64,000 nucleotides of DNA from Paramecium sonneborni (Eukaryota > Ciliophora > Oligohymenophorea > Peniculida > Parameciidae), in assembly GCA_905182985.1 (NCBI GenBank), contig CAJJDN010000133.1:5306-69305 (forward strand). Reading direction: 5' to 3'. The position numbers were made by a program, and so were the translations under genes. Under the pieces are notes generated by a model. That model was given only the letters and a program-made list of their open reading frames with translations, made no database searches and was not told the DNA's origin. Numbering within the stretch: the stretch's first letter is position 1; every line of letters starts with the position of its first letter. Positions 1 through 12,900 of this stretch are shown here, piece after piece.

Positions 1-240
1 ATTTATTAAAGATAGATTCTTGAGTAAGCTCCATTTTCAGCAAAATATATATATAAAATTGTCGATAGTTTTTATTGTAAGATCTCCTCGCAAACCAATC
101 TAAGATATAAACATAAATACTTCGCTGAATATAACATCAAATGCTTCTTTTTAGCTGTTTTAAATCACAGAAGGTTGTTAAGTACGAACTCTGTGCCATA
201 AGTATCTCTTTTATTCAATTTTAAGTAAGGTACTTGACTA
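1..240 (-). pseudogene. Decayed coding fragment cut by window start
   Basis: On the minus strand, stretches that look like protein (KLNKRDTYGTEFVLNN in one frame, then about 58 codons free of TGA in another) run toward the left edge without one consistent frame. No family is recognised. It may be the 3' part of a gene starting outside the window, or a decayed copy. Call rests only on codon-like composition. Confidence 0.2.
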
Positions 241-403
241 TTAAGTTAGATTTTTTGTTAGATGATAACTAATATATTGTAAAATTTTATTAATTTACAA
301 AATGAGTACTTGATAAAGAGGTAATTTAATTATTTAAAATCGCAGCAGTTTCTTAATTTGATTAAAAAATTTAGTATATCCATTAATTTTTATGGATAGT
401 TCA

Positions 404-735
404 ACCATCCAAAGATTTGTTAATATAAATTAAAAACAAAAAATATTCCCATAGCATAGTTTTTGATTTGTCAGTTACAATAATCTACTTAATTGGAAAC
501 AATATTAACATTATTTCATTTTTTAACCTTGAATTTCCAGCTTGATAACTCTCATATATCAGATGCTCTTCTTAAACCCATATTTAAATAATGAGCTACA
601 ATAAACTTTTTCTTATTTTTATTAGGAGTGATGGTTATGATACAATTATTTCAAACCATTCTTCTTAATCTTAAAGATTGTTTACTTTTTTTTATACATA
701 ATCTTCATCTGGAGCAAAGGCCAAGTTTATTTTAA
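404..735 (-). pseudogene. Possible gene remnant
   Basis: Minus-strand frame of about 110 codons without TGA begins with a protein-like segment (NLAFAPDEDYVQKK, then QEEWFEII). A candidate 32-nt intron would join it to a second frame (KKFIVAHYLNMGLRRASDI) that ends at TGA. No start is found upstream, where sequence becomes almost pure A/T. Family not recognised. It could be the last exons of a small gene or a relic. Confidence 0.2.
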
Positions 736-1040
736 ACGACTTTTTAATGAGTTAAAATTTATTAAATTGCTAAACAAAAACATTTAGTGAATTATTTAAT
801 TTTTTTTAAAATCATATATATATTCAAATTTTAGAATTTATAGAAAATAACAAATAAATAATTAAATTGCTATACTTTTATAATATTGTTATGTCCAAAA
901 ATTATTTTGTAATAAATTCACAATCTTCTAAAAAAATATTAGAAGACAATAATAAAATCAAATTTTTTGATATTAAGTGATTAAATTAATTTTTTTTTAT
1001 TCCATTTTAACCTAATAATCCTTAAATTTTCATAATTTCA

Positions 1041-1262
1041 TCATCTGAATAACATTTAATATTTTATATTATTATTATATTTTATAATTTATCTAAAAGT
1101 GACTTTAAGTTTACAAAAAAACTTATGAGCTTTTTCCTATTCTAATAAGGACTACGGATTGATTTAATAATAATAAAACTCCAAATTTAACTCAAATTTT
1201 AAATCATTTTAAGCAGCTTCTTCAAGAAACTTTTTAATAATAACACTTTGAAGATAAATCAT
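1041..1262 (-). CDS. Small hypothetical protein, 73 aa
   Basis: An ATG-to-TGA frame under the ciliate code gives 73 residues, with protein-like composition in the first 50 (FLEEAAQNDLKFELNLE) and a lysine/asparagine-rich tail typical of read-through into AT-rich DNA. No domain is recognised and no neighbour supports a function. It could equally be a remnant of a longer gene. Confidence 0.25.
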
Positions 1263-2950
1263 TTATTCTGATTAAGAAATATTATTTTCTTCTTTTCCTT
1301 ATATTGGATATTTATTGGATTATAGTTTACTAATATTTTTCTTAAATAAATTCGTCACCCTTTAGATTTATTCATTGTAAGACTATTATCACGTAAGAAA
1401 TATTTATTTTTAAACTGGCTAGGATTGTAAGGTTGATAAAGTTGTGGATTTTTAGATTTTTATAACTTTGAGGTTTTATATGAGGTTAGGGTTATCAATA
1501 AGGTTGTAAATTTAAAGGAAGGGGTTAAATATTGGATGTCGAGCGTAGTGAGGTCAAAAAGTCAAGTAAAAAATAGGTCAAAAATTGTGGATATTATTTA
1601 TTTACTTTATAGATAAACTTGGGATTATTTCGATAAAAAGAAGAATTTGAGAGGAAGTTCTATTTTATAAATTGAACTAATCGTTCTTTCTTTGTTAATT
1701 TAGAGAAGTCCTTCTTCATTGATTTTTTTATGAAATTAACTAATTCATCTCATTGTTATTATTAGAAACATAAATTGCATTCTAAATTTTATTCTACCTT
1801 TACTTGAAAGATAATTTTGCCAAATTTAGTCAATACAAGATGTTTCCTTACTTCTAGATTAACATTTTATTCAATTATTTATGATTGTTGAGTTTATTTC
1901 ATGTTAAATATCTAATTGAAAGTAAAAGATTTTAAGATCACTTTAAATTTAAATTAAGATTATTTTTCATATTATGAAAACATTAAAGATAACACTTTAG
2001 ATATGTAAAATATAAATTAGTACTTAAGAAAAATGGTTTATTCTGCAATATGAAAAAGTTTAAATGTAAAATTTACTTTTTCAACAATAAGTAGTGTCAT
2101 TCGAGCATTTGCATTTATGGCCACTAGAATTAGATTAATTAAATTTACATTTGATTATAGGATAAGAATAAAATTGGATTATTTAGATATGAGTTTACAA
2201 ATAGTGATATTTATGAATTAAAAAAGTTTCAGAAAAGAAGTCATAGTATAAAAAAATTTAATATGTAAATTAATTAGTGTTTTAACCAAAAAAAATTATA
2301 TAGCATACAAGTATTTAATTAATTTATAAAAAATAAAGCTATGAACAAAATAAAAATATACAAAATAAAGGGTTACAATTATTCCAATACATTAAAGTGT
2401 TTTTTTTACTCAACATTACTTGACTAATAGAGTATTTATTAAGTGTAAAAATAATTTTTCATAAAAATTTATCAACTTTATTAACCTACAAAAATATGAT
2501 TAAATTAGTTTCTGATTTTTTTTCAATTAATTAAGTTATCATTCAGAATGTATAAATAATTATCTTTCAAAAGCTGTGCCAAATCTTCCAGTATGAAAAG
2601 GATTTAAAATATATTTATATTAAATGAGGCGTTTTTTTCTATAGTGAATACTCTTTTAATTTATTAAGCTAAAAATTTATTATATTAAATTCATTATTCC
2701 AAAAAGTAATAAATTTATTTTTAAAATTCTCTCAGGTGCTTGTTTTGCTAATAAACAACAATATGAACTATCTATATCTTATTTTATAATAAATAAAAGG
2801 ATATTTACTCATTCTATAAAAGGGTTTATTCATTAATTAATTATTTAATCTTTTGCCATTTTATATTTTAACTATAGTTATAAACGGATCTTTAATAGAA
2901 AAAACATTATTAATGCTTATTTTATGTAACAATTGGATATACTTAATTTC
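1263..2950. other. AT-rich stretch without a supported gene
   Basis: About 1.7 kb in which I see no convincing conserved frame. It contains a local G-rich patch on the plus strand at about 1418-1590 (several GGTTAGGG- or GGGGTT-like words and gtcgagcgtagtgaggtc) that stands out from the surrounding sequence. Short frames without TGA exist but could arise by chance because only one stop codon operates. Confidence 0.5.
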
Positions 2951-3270
2951 TTCTACATAAATCTGTAATTAATTTGATGTTATTTAATTTCTCAGATAAT
3001 GTAGATTCAATTAGAAAATAAAATAATATTATCGTAACTCCATTGTATAATATTTTAAATAAATTTCATAAACCTATCCTAACTTAGTAGTGAAAATAAA
3101 CCTCTAGCAATATTTTTAGATAATATTAGTTCAATCTTAGATCATGAATTTAACCAAATGAGGATCATTAGAAATGAAACAATATTAGCTTGTTTTTGAA
3201 AGTTACTCAAGCAATACCTTAGGCAATGATAGTTACTGATTTACTATTTCAATAACTGTTTATTAATTGT
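2950..3270 (+). pseudogene. Broken coding fragment upstream of MORN gene
   Basis: Two adjacent plus-strand frames look protein coding: one contains NNIIVTPLYNILNKFHKP, the next AIFLDNISSILDHEF and NQMRIIRNETILACF. They join only through a frame change near 3090. No ATG or clean splice sites were found. Much of this fragment is repeated at about 4371-4590 as part of the flanking overlap. It may be the 3' end of a decayed gene; family not recognised. Confidence 0.3.
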
Positions 3271-4369
3271 GTTAAAAAGTTTCTAAAAAAATAAATTACT
3301 TTTAATATAAATTCAAATGGGAAATACTTGTTGCGCTAAAGATACTACAATTGAAAAACCAATATAAATATTAGATATAACACCAATTATTCAAAATGAG
3401 GAATAGTTTGAATTCAAGAGATAGCATAGTGCTATTAAAATATAGTCACTTTTTAGAGGATAATAAGTTAGAAAATAAGTAATTTAAATTACAAAGAAGG
3501 GTTCATGAATTAGAATAAGAGTTGTACCCATCAACTGATATTGGCAAAAGAACTAACAAGAAATTTGAATCAGAAAATCCTTTTGTAAGGAAATCATTAG
3601 ATAATTTCGGTCCTTTTAATTTTGATTAGTGTAATTAGATTGCCGAAGCATAATATCTTCCTCCTATTGTATCTATGTTTTTCTTATACAAAATAGGAAT
3701 TTAATAATGGAATTATTTACTAAGGTTAATGGTTAAATAAAAAGAGATGGGGAAGAGGATAATAACTATTTCCAGATGGAACTGTATATGAGGGAAGTTG
3801 GAAGAATGATATGGCAGAAGGATATGGAAGATTAATTACACCTGAAGGAAATACATATGTATATTTTGATTAAATAAAAAGATTGGATTTTGGAAGGAGA
3901 ATGAAAAAGAAGGTAAAGGAACTCTATATTATGAAAATGGAGTAATTTTTGAAGGGGAATTTTTAAAAGATTAAGAGAATGGTTATGGAATAGAAAAATG
4001 GCCAGATTAAAGTATGTTCTAAGGAAATTATATAAATGGAATTAAGTAAGGTTTAGGAAAATATAAATGGACAGATGGATCTATTTATGATGGGAATTTT
4101 TAAAATAATTAAATAAATGGTAAGGGAAAGTAAATTTGGTCTGATGGTAGATAATATGAAGGAGATTGGGTATTAAATAAGATGCATGGGATTGGAACAT
4201 TTATTTGGCCAGATGGTAAGAAGTATATAGGAAATTATCGAGAAGATTTAAAAGAAGGATATGGAGAATTTATATGGCCTGATGGAAGAATATATAAAGG
4301 AGAATGGTATAATGGTAATCCTCATGGAAAAGGAGTATTTATCGATAAAACAGGGAAATAAGAGAAAGG
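3048..4369. repeat. Contig-end overlap 1, left copy
   Basis: These 1322 bases recur, as far as read, unchanged at 4371-5692, separated by a single N. The copy cuts the MORN gene (start at 3317) in its last repeat. Identity plus an N at the junction points to unmerged contig ends rather than tandem duplication. Confidence 0.9.
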
Positions 4370-4370
4370 N
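4370..4370. other. Assembly gap (1 N)
   Basis: A single N marks the junction between two contigs that carry the same 1322-base sequence. Confidence 0.98.
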
Positions 4371-5692
4371 TAATATTTTAAATAAATTTCATAAACCTAT
4401 CCTAACTTAGTAGTGAAAATAAACCTCTAGCAATATTTTTAGATAATATTAGTTCAATCTTAGATCATGAATTTAACCAAATGAGGATCATTAGAAATGA
4501 AACAATATTAGCTTGTTTTTGAAAGTTACTCAAGCAATACCTTAGGCAATGATAGTTACTGATTTACTATTTCAATAACTGTTTATTAATTGTGTTAAAA
4601 AGTTTCTAAAAAAATAAATTACTTTTAATATAAATTCAAATGGGAAATACTTGTTGCGCTAAAGATACTACAATTGAAAAACCAATATAAATATTAGATA
4701 TAACACCAATTATTCAAAATGAGGAATAGTTTGAATTCAAGAGATAGCATAGTGCTATTAAAATATAGTCACTTTTTAGAGGATAATAAGTTAGAAAATA
4801 AGTAATTTAAATTACAAAGAAGGGTTCATGAATTAGAATAAGAGTTGTACCCATCAACTGATATTGGCAAAAGAACTAACAAGAAATTTGAATCAGAAAA
4901 TCCTTTTGTAAGGAAATCATTAGATAATTTCGGTCCTTTTAATTTTGATTAGTGTAATTAGATTGCCGAAGCATAATATCTTCCTCCTATTGTATCTATG
5001 TTTTTCTTATACAAAATAGGAATTTAATAATGGAATTATTTACTAAGGTTAATGGTTAAATAAAAAGAGATGGGGAAGAGGATAATAACTATTTCCAGAT
5101 GGAACTGTATATGAGGGAAGTTGGAAGAATGATATGGCAGAAGGATATGGAAGATTAATTACACCTGAAGGAAATACATATGTATATTTTGATTAAATAA
5201 AAAGATTGGATTTTGGAAGGAGAATGAAAAAGAAGGTAAAGGAACTCTATATTATGAAAATGGAGTAATTTTTGAAGGGGAATTTTTAAAAGATTAAGAG
5301 AATGGTTATGGAATAGAAAAATGGCCAGATTAAAGTATGTTCTAAGGAAATTATATAAATGGAATTAAGTAAGGTTTAGGAAAATATAAATGGACAGATG
5401 GATCTATTTATGATGGGAATTTTTAAAATAATTAAATAAATGGTAAGGGAAAGTAAATTTGGTCTGATGGTAGATAATATGAAGGAGATTGGGTATTAAA
5501 TAAGATGCATGGGATTGGAACATTTATTTGGCCAGATGGTAAGAAGTATATAGGAAATTATCGAGAAGATTTAAAAGAAGGATATGGAGAATTTATATGG
5601 CCTGATGGAAGAATATATAAAGGAGAATGGTATAATGGTAATCCTCATGGAAAAGGAGTATTTATCGATAAAACAGGGAAATAAGAGAAAGG
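4371..5692. repeat. Contig-end overlap 1, right copy
   Basis: Second copy of 3048-4369. This copy continues into unique sequence, so it carries the full-length MORN gene. Confidence 0.9.
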
Positions 5693-5735
5693 AGATTGGG
5701 AACATGGAAAAAAAATAATCAAAGTTGAAGCTTGA
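4640..5735 (+). CDS. MORN-repeat protein with possible IQ motif
   Basis: The C-terminal two thirds is a run of MORN repeats (YEGSWKNDMAEGYGR, YIGFWKENEKEGKG, YDGNF, YEGDW, YKGEWYNGNPHGKG). Such repeats bind membranes or cytoskeleton and are common in ciliary and basal-body proteins. Two introns are supported by repeat continuity: 4992-5019 (28 nt) and 5182-5204 (23 nt). The N-terminus MGNTCC could be lipid-modified (inference). Near codon 45 an IQ-like calmodulin motif (IQSLFRGQQVRKQ) is followed by a change of frame. The spliced length is one base off a multiple of three, so a single indel or an unseen splice is implied. The left contig holds a second copy (start 3317) cut at 4369. TGA stop at 5733-5735; convergent with the OSCP1-like gene 35 bp away. 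Confidence 0.8.
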
Positions 5736-5770
5736 TTAATAGTTATAATAAATTTATATTATTTTATATT

Positions 5771-6924
5771 TCATTTTAATGCTGCTTAATCCATCAAGGC
5801 AAGTAAATCATCTTCTTCTGACTCATTTTATTCTATTTCTGATTTCATATTAGAATTTGTTTCTTCAAATTATTGATTAATATTTTATTTTAAAATTTAA
5901 CTTTGTTATTGGGATTGATACTAATTATTAGGTTCTGCTAATTATTGATTATTAATAGAAGATTTAATTACATTTGGTTTATAGAAAAGATTAATATCAT
6001 CTTATGAATTGATTGGTTTGGCCTAAATCAATTATGCTAGTTGATTTAATGATTAAGTTTAAATTTTTTATGATAAAGGATCAATTTAATCTGATTAAAG
6101 TGTATTTTTGGTTGATAAAATAGATGATTATTTATTTTATTGATTAGATTCTTTATTTTAGAATATATTTTCACCCAAAGTACTTGTACCTTTAAAAGGA
6201 GAAATACTTGTATTTTCTTTGTATTAAGATGAAATAGCCAAAATAACATTATAATTTTCAGGAATTTAAATCATTTTAATTGATCCTGGTTGTTCAACAC
6301 CATATCCAGATATACCATAGGATCTTTATTAAAATGTTCCATCTTGATTTTATGATTTATCATTTAAAAACATTTAAACTCTAGTAAATTTGCCTGTCAA
6401 TAACTTCATAATTTCTCCTCTGATCATCATATAATCAAATGATGTTAATTTAGAGTATTTGTCTATAAATGTTTATTTACATTAAAGTAGAGCTTGAATA
6501 GCTTAATCATTAATTCCAATTTCTTAAATGACATCAAAGTGCTTAATCGTACATAGATAAATTTCATATGGAGAATTAGATTTCATAAGGTATGCTTTTA
6601 ATGTCATGATGATTAAATCAAATAATTTTGAAAGACTATCTTCATTAAGTTTCATAATAGAGCAATGAACAATCTGATCAATTAATGTGAATATTTCATT
6701 AACTGTTAGTGTCTTTGAAGGAGTGAATATTTTTTAAAGATTTGGATAGGTATAAATCTTGAGAGCTAGATCATTCAAAACAATTAATCCTATGAGAATA
6801 GAAATAAAGATTAACCTTTTTCTTTATCAATTCCTTGAGCTCTCAATCTTTATTCTATAATGTAAAGAACATCTCCAGAAAGATTAAGAAGAATTAATCC
6901 ATTTGCCATATAAGCTCCATTCAT
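5771..6924 (-). CDS. OSCP1-like protein (organic solute carrier partner 1 / NOR1 family)
   Basis: The frame gives 375 aa after removing one 26-nt intron (6790-6815); spliced length divides by three. The N-terminus has the family signature: LILLNLSGDVLYIIEQRL then RAQGIDKEKG, close to LFLNLGGEMLYILDQRLRAQ of animal OSCP1. The middle keeps VQMFLNDKSQNQDG, and the C-terminus ends in DDLLALMDQAALK, like the animal DDLLAMMDEL end. A long glutamine/asparagine-rich linker (many from TAA/TAG) separates these. In animals and algae this family is linked to cilia and transport; the exact role is unclear. An alternative start at the in-frame ATG 6907-6909 is possible. Its ATG lies 13 bp from that of the divergent CFAP54-like gene, so the promoters must overlap. 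Confidence 0.85.
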
Positions 6925-6937
6925 TTATTAAATTATT

Positions 6938-9900
6938 ATGGCTGATAAAAAGCAATAAGTATAAACAAAACCAGGTGTAAAATTCTAGGATCAACCTTCT
7001 AATGTCTTATAAGTAGAAAGCAAACCGTAAGTAATTTACAAGAATGCAACTGAATAAAAGGATCAAGCACTTAAGTAATTTAATAAAGTAACAGTTTTGA
7101 ATAAAATTAGGTGTAAACATTATTTAAAACATATACGGCATCAGATCCATAATGTATAAGAAAAGATACAGCCTAATCTTTGAAATCTCTACTAGCATCA
7201 TTAAGAGATTGTATGTAAGTTTTGAATATTGGGACATTCGAAGATAAGAATTCAAATTACTACCTGATATATAATGGAACAGTATATATATTTGATATAT
7301 GTCGAGTGTTAAGAAAAGTAATATATACATAAATAATTTAATAGTCGATATACTAATATATTGCAATTGAATTTCTTGCATTTTGTATAACATCAATGGA
7401 AGGATGTTTGGTATTAACATCCATAAAATATTTGGATTGGAGAATCAAGCTCTATATTGAATTAGCGCACATCTATCATTCACTTTAGTCAAAGGCATGT
7501 GCATATAGAACAATAGATTTAGGATTACAAAAAGTATAGGAATTAAGAGAGTTGGAAGAAATGGATCCTCCATTGATGGATTATATGGATAAGATACTTA
7601 AATAAAATACAAGATTATTGAAGATTTTAGAATTGAAATTTAAAGTATAAGCAGGAGTATTTACAATTGATTAATGGAAAAAGAAGATTGAAGAATTTGG
7701 ATAAGATAAAGAAGCAAGATGTTTAGTAATCATTGAATCTTTACGATTCTCGCCTCCAAATTTATCTAATACTGTCAAATAAACACATGTTGGAAATTAA
7801 TTAAAAGAGTAATTAGTTTAAGTTAGTTATGATATTTTAAAAAATGATATGGAAAAAATTGCTATTGCATTAGAATAATAGATGGATAAAATTACTAAGA
7901 CTGTTGAATTTAAATCAAAAAATATTTTAGATGAATTAGAGAGAAATGATATGACTAAAAAAAGAAGAGAATTTGAAGCATCATTAATTAAAGAAAAAGA
8001 ATGGAGAGCTTTAGCTGAAGGTTTACCATTAGAATATTAAATTGAATTAGCACATCATGCTTATGATGTAGGAAATATCAAAGTCTTTGAAGATATAAGT
8101 AATTCAGCTTTTGCTAGATGTAAATATAGAAGAATTGAAGTTCCTTATATTTAGGATGTTAATATATTGATTAGTACTAATCCTTATCCAAATATTCCTA
8201 ATGGTTATGATAAAATATAAATTGATATCAATGAAGCTAATCTTAGAACAGAATTAAAAAGACTTAGAAATAAAAATAAAGGGGATTAATAATAATAATA
8301 ATAGTAAACTTAAAAGAAAGATGAAAAAAAAGATAATAAAAAATAACCTTAATAATAAGAATAAGAAAAATAATTAATTGATTAAGTTGGATTAGGAGTT
8401 TAAGCTACAGATTCAGAATTGGCTTAGATTAACCATAATTATATTTATTTAGTTTATAAAAAATCAATGACTCCTGATAATGCAATTTATGAAATTGATA
8501 TTGTTATGGCTGATGAAGAATAAGGACCTCTTGATAAAATGAATTAAGGATATAGAGCAATTGCCATTCCTATAAAATAATATACAGGAGTTAGAGAAAA
8601 ATATAAAACAGTTCCTTATTTATTACTTAAACATACAATGAATGAGTTATCTGATGAAAATGAAAAAATGTCTCTTTTGATTGGAATTAAACCATTATTT
8701 GGCAAGAATCCTCTCATTCGACCTGATTTTGGATATTAAAAAATCAATTTAGATCTCAGATAAACTCCAAAAGAATTTATTAGAAGTCCAGGAATGGATT
8801 ACATTTACATTACATATAAAACAGATAAATATTATTTTGTAAAAGAGCGAGAATTATAAATATTGATTCATTTTATAAAATTAGAAAAGTCATATCAAAA
8901 AGAAGTTTCTATGAGTATAGAAGATGATAGTAGATTAGAATTGGAAATTTGTTATGATTTATAATCTTTGAAAGAATTAATGGATATGATAAGTAGTTGT
9001 TTAGTGGGACCTTTAGGAATTCATTTCTTAAAAGAAAAAAGAGATTTTTTATCTTAATTAGCATTTTTGTTATGGAGAAAATATTTCTTACCACCACTCT
9101 ATTAGATGTAATTTATCTAAGAACTATTGATAACCTAAGAGATGAGTAAATAGGATTATAATCGTTATGATAAATTGATATAATAAGCAAGAGAGATTTT
9201 TAAGAATGGATTATTGGTTTTGAATGAAATTTTATTTAAAATTCCTTATGTTGATATCATATTGTTATGTAAAGTAAATTTATCATTGGCTAAATTTTTG
9301 GAGGAGGAGAAGGAAGCATAAATAGCAGAAGAGAATTTAAAAATTTGTATTGATAGAATAATTCAGCATAGAAATTCACTTACTGTTAGAGGTGTTGATT
9401 CTTAGAAAGATTTATTTTTACCATTTGCAGTTACATGTTCAAACTATAAAATAGATGAAATGATGAATAGAATGAGAGAAGCTTGGATAAATTAAAAAAA
9501 TTAAATAAATAGAGAAATTAGAATAAAAAATAGATCAAATAATAAAAAATAACAATTAGAAGATGATGAATTAAATGAAGAAGAATATGAATTACTGGAA
9601 GCATATCAATCTTTATTAGGTGATGATAACAAAGATACAAGCACATTATAAATTTAATAGAAAATCAATGAAACTGATTTGATTATAAATGCTTTACATG
9701 CTGATCTAACTGTTGCATTATATAGATGTTAATTAAAAGCTGGTTTAGATATTCAAAAGAATTCAATAAAAAAAAGCTCTTTAGAAGAAGAAGTTGAAGG
9801 AGTATCTCAAGCTATTCAAAAAAAGATGTCTATAATGCAAGGAGAAACTGCATAAACTATAAAAAAAAACGTAAATCAATTATAGAGTACACTTTAAAAG

Positions 9901-12900
9901 GAAGGAAAACTAAAACCTCCAAAACCAGTGATTCATTAATTTGAAACTGAAATTATGAATCTAGCTAATAAAAATCCATATGCGAATTGTTTATTGTATA
10001 TGCTTTTGGCTAGTATTAAATAAAAACAAACAGAATAGAGATCTTTTTTAGTTGATTCTTTGAAATTCTTGTAATAAGCAGAGAAAGATGAATAATTACA
10101 TATTGAAAATGGAATTAATGATGCTATTTTTGTAATGTCTACATTATGTGATAATATTGATACTTAAAGCACATCTAATAATGTATTTCCATATAGTATG
10201 TTATATAATCCATAATACATTAAATCAACCTAAGTACCACGTAAACCAATTTTAATTAGCAGAAATTCAGAATCTGTTACTTTCAAATTACCACCTTTTA
10301 AACCTAAATTATTGGATATGATAGCAATTGATTAAGCAAAAAAAACAATAACAAGTATGGCTATTTTTGGAAAAATAAGTGCAAATGGTGTTAATGTATC
10401 ATTGACTTGTAATGATTTAAATAACACAGGAATAAGATAAAAAATAGGTGCAATAGTTACAATGAATGGATTATAAAGGAATGAGAAATATTGTTTTGCT
10501 GTTGCTGCTTATGATGGAACTGAAGGAGTATCAAATGGAATAGGTGAAACAGGAGATGATATAACTACATTACATCCATTACCATTACCTTTATTAGCAT
10601 CTTACTTATGTAAAGTTGCTTATTAATTATCAAATTTTGACATTTGTGAGGAAGCAGCTGATTTTTGTATAATGTAATTTACAGAAGATAGTGAATTCAT
10701 AGATCGTTAATTACATAATTAACTTAATCCAATTCATATAAAAAGATTACTCTAATAGAGAATTAAATCTGTAAGTTTAATGGAAATTTAGAATTTGACA
10801 GAAACCTTATTAATAAAAGCAAAATGTTTATAAAAGAAAATTACAAATACTGGAACTTAGGCTTAGAAACATATTGTCTTATTAAAAATATGCAATTATT
10901 TATTGCTTTCATTAGAGACTTCATTATGTTGCAGACATTTCACTATTGCAAAAAGAATAGTAGCTGAATTATATAATATGTTAGAATCCTTTTAATAAGA
11001 AAAACCTTTATAGGTATTCCACTTATTATTAAAAGCATAAATAATAATTGTTGAAATTCCTAAATAATATTGGGATGCAAATTTACGTATATTATCAGCT
11101 AAATTTACATATGAAATTTTAAAAGTTTGTATGAAGCTAAATGAAATAACATTAGGAAGAAGAGTATTAACTGCAGAATTGTAATCATTTAATAGAAAGT
11201 GGTATTAAGTACCTAAGATAATTATGATTGAATAAGTAGAAGACACTAAGAAAGATACGAAAAAAGATGTAAAAAAAGGAGGTAAACCATAATAAGTAGA
11301 TGAACCTGCTTAGCCACCTAAATAAGTACCGAAATTAATTCGAGAATTATATGAAGTTAATTCAACTGTTTAAGATTACTTAGAAGAAACTCTATTAGCT
11401 ATGAATGATGAATTTGGAGATTACGTACCTTCATTTGTTGAAAAATGGAAAGAATAAATTGATTAATTAATACCTTATATGGAAAATCCATCAGATCAAA
11501 TTGATAAAATATTTAGTGAATTATCAATTAGATTAGAATATTGGGATTGCATTAAGGATTTATCAACAGCCACTTAAAAATTACCAAAATAACATCCAAT
11601 TTATATAGAAATGTTATGTAAATTAATAAGGAGAATGATTTAAAGTAATATAGATTATAAAATTATTTTGCCATTGGCTGTTTTTAATGAACAATTTTAA
11701 CCTAGTGTTGCCATCTCTAATGATATTACTTCGATTTAATAAAAATGTATCCAATTAGATATTGAATTTTATCCAGCATTATTGCCAGAATTGATAGAAG
11801 ATAAGAAGACAAATAAGGTAGGGAATGATGATGCTATTCAATTATTTGAAGAATATAATTTAAAAAAGACTTAATTATTAGAACAATTAAAGGTTGAAGG
11901 ATAAACTATAACTAGATTTGGAATAATGTCAAAGGCAAAACGATTTGAATATATATAATTATGGAGAAGTGAGTTAAGTTTTTTGAAAGCTATATTATCT
12001 TATAAAAGTAATAGAATTAGATTAGTTGATGTGGATTGTTTTGTTTCTGTCTTTAATTTAGATATTGATCATTTGAAAGAATAAATCAATGAAAATGAAT
12101 CTTAAAAATAGACTAAATAATAACAATAGGCACTTTAATAATAAAAAGAATAACAATTATAATAGCTTTAACAATAAACTTAGTAAAAGTAACCTCCTGC
12201 AAAATAGCCTCCAGGGAAATAATAAGTTTAATAACCTGTAGTAGAATTGAGTGAGGAGGAAGAATTAATATAATTATCTACTTAAATAATTAAGAATGTG
12301 GCAGATGCTTGTGGATTTGCAATTTGGAGTAAATAATATATTGTAATGTTAAACCATGTGAAATTTTTGTATAATTTTTTATTAAGAGAATAAATTAGTC
12401 CATTCATTCATTAAGGATAATGTTGGTAAGATTTATGTTTTATTGGGAATTGTATAAATATGTTAATAAGAGAAGTGAAGGATCATGGTTGGTTTTAAGT
12501 AAAAGAATAGGCAGAGAATGAATTAGCATTATAACCTCATTTAACATAATAGGACTATGTATTTGAACCACCTTTACCTAATATTGAACCAATTCGACCA
12601 TCTTTACTTACATAATTATCAAAAGATTGTTGGTTTAGTAAATATAAAGATATGGATTTATTGGCTAATGTTATGGCATATATAGTTTAATCTTTGATGG
12701 TAGAATAGAAATGGAATAGCTTAATTGGTATATCTAGATAATTTTGTAATTTAACGACTCATTATTATTCATAATATATTTTACCATTTACTATTCATGC
12801 ATAGACTATCTTATTTAAAGAAGCTTAGAATAAAACATAATTAAAGTAAGAAGAATTGAATGCAAGAACTCAAGCATTTTAGGTTTGGGAATAAACAAAG

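Noticed and set aside
3048..5692. Tandem gene duplication of the MORN gene
   Set aside because: The copies read as identical including introns and intergenic DNA, and meet at N; an unmerged contig overlap explains this better.
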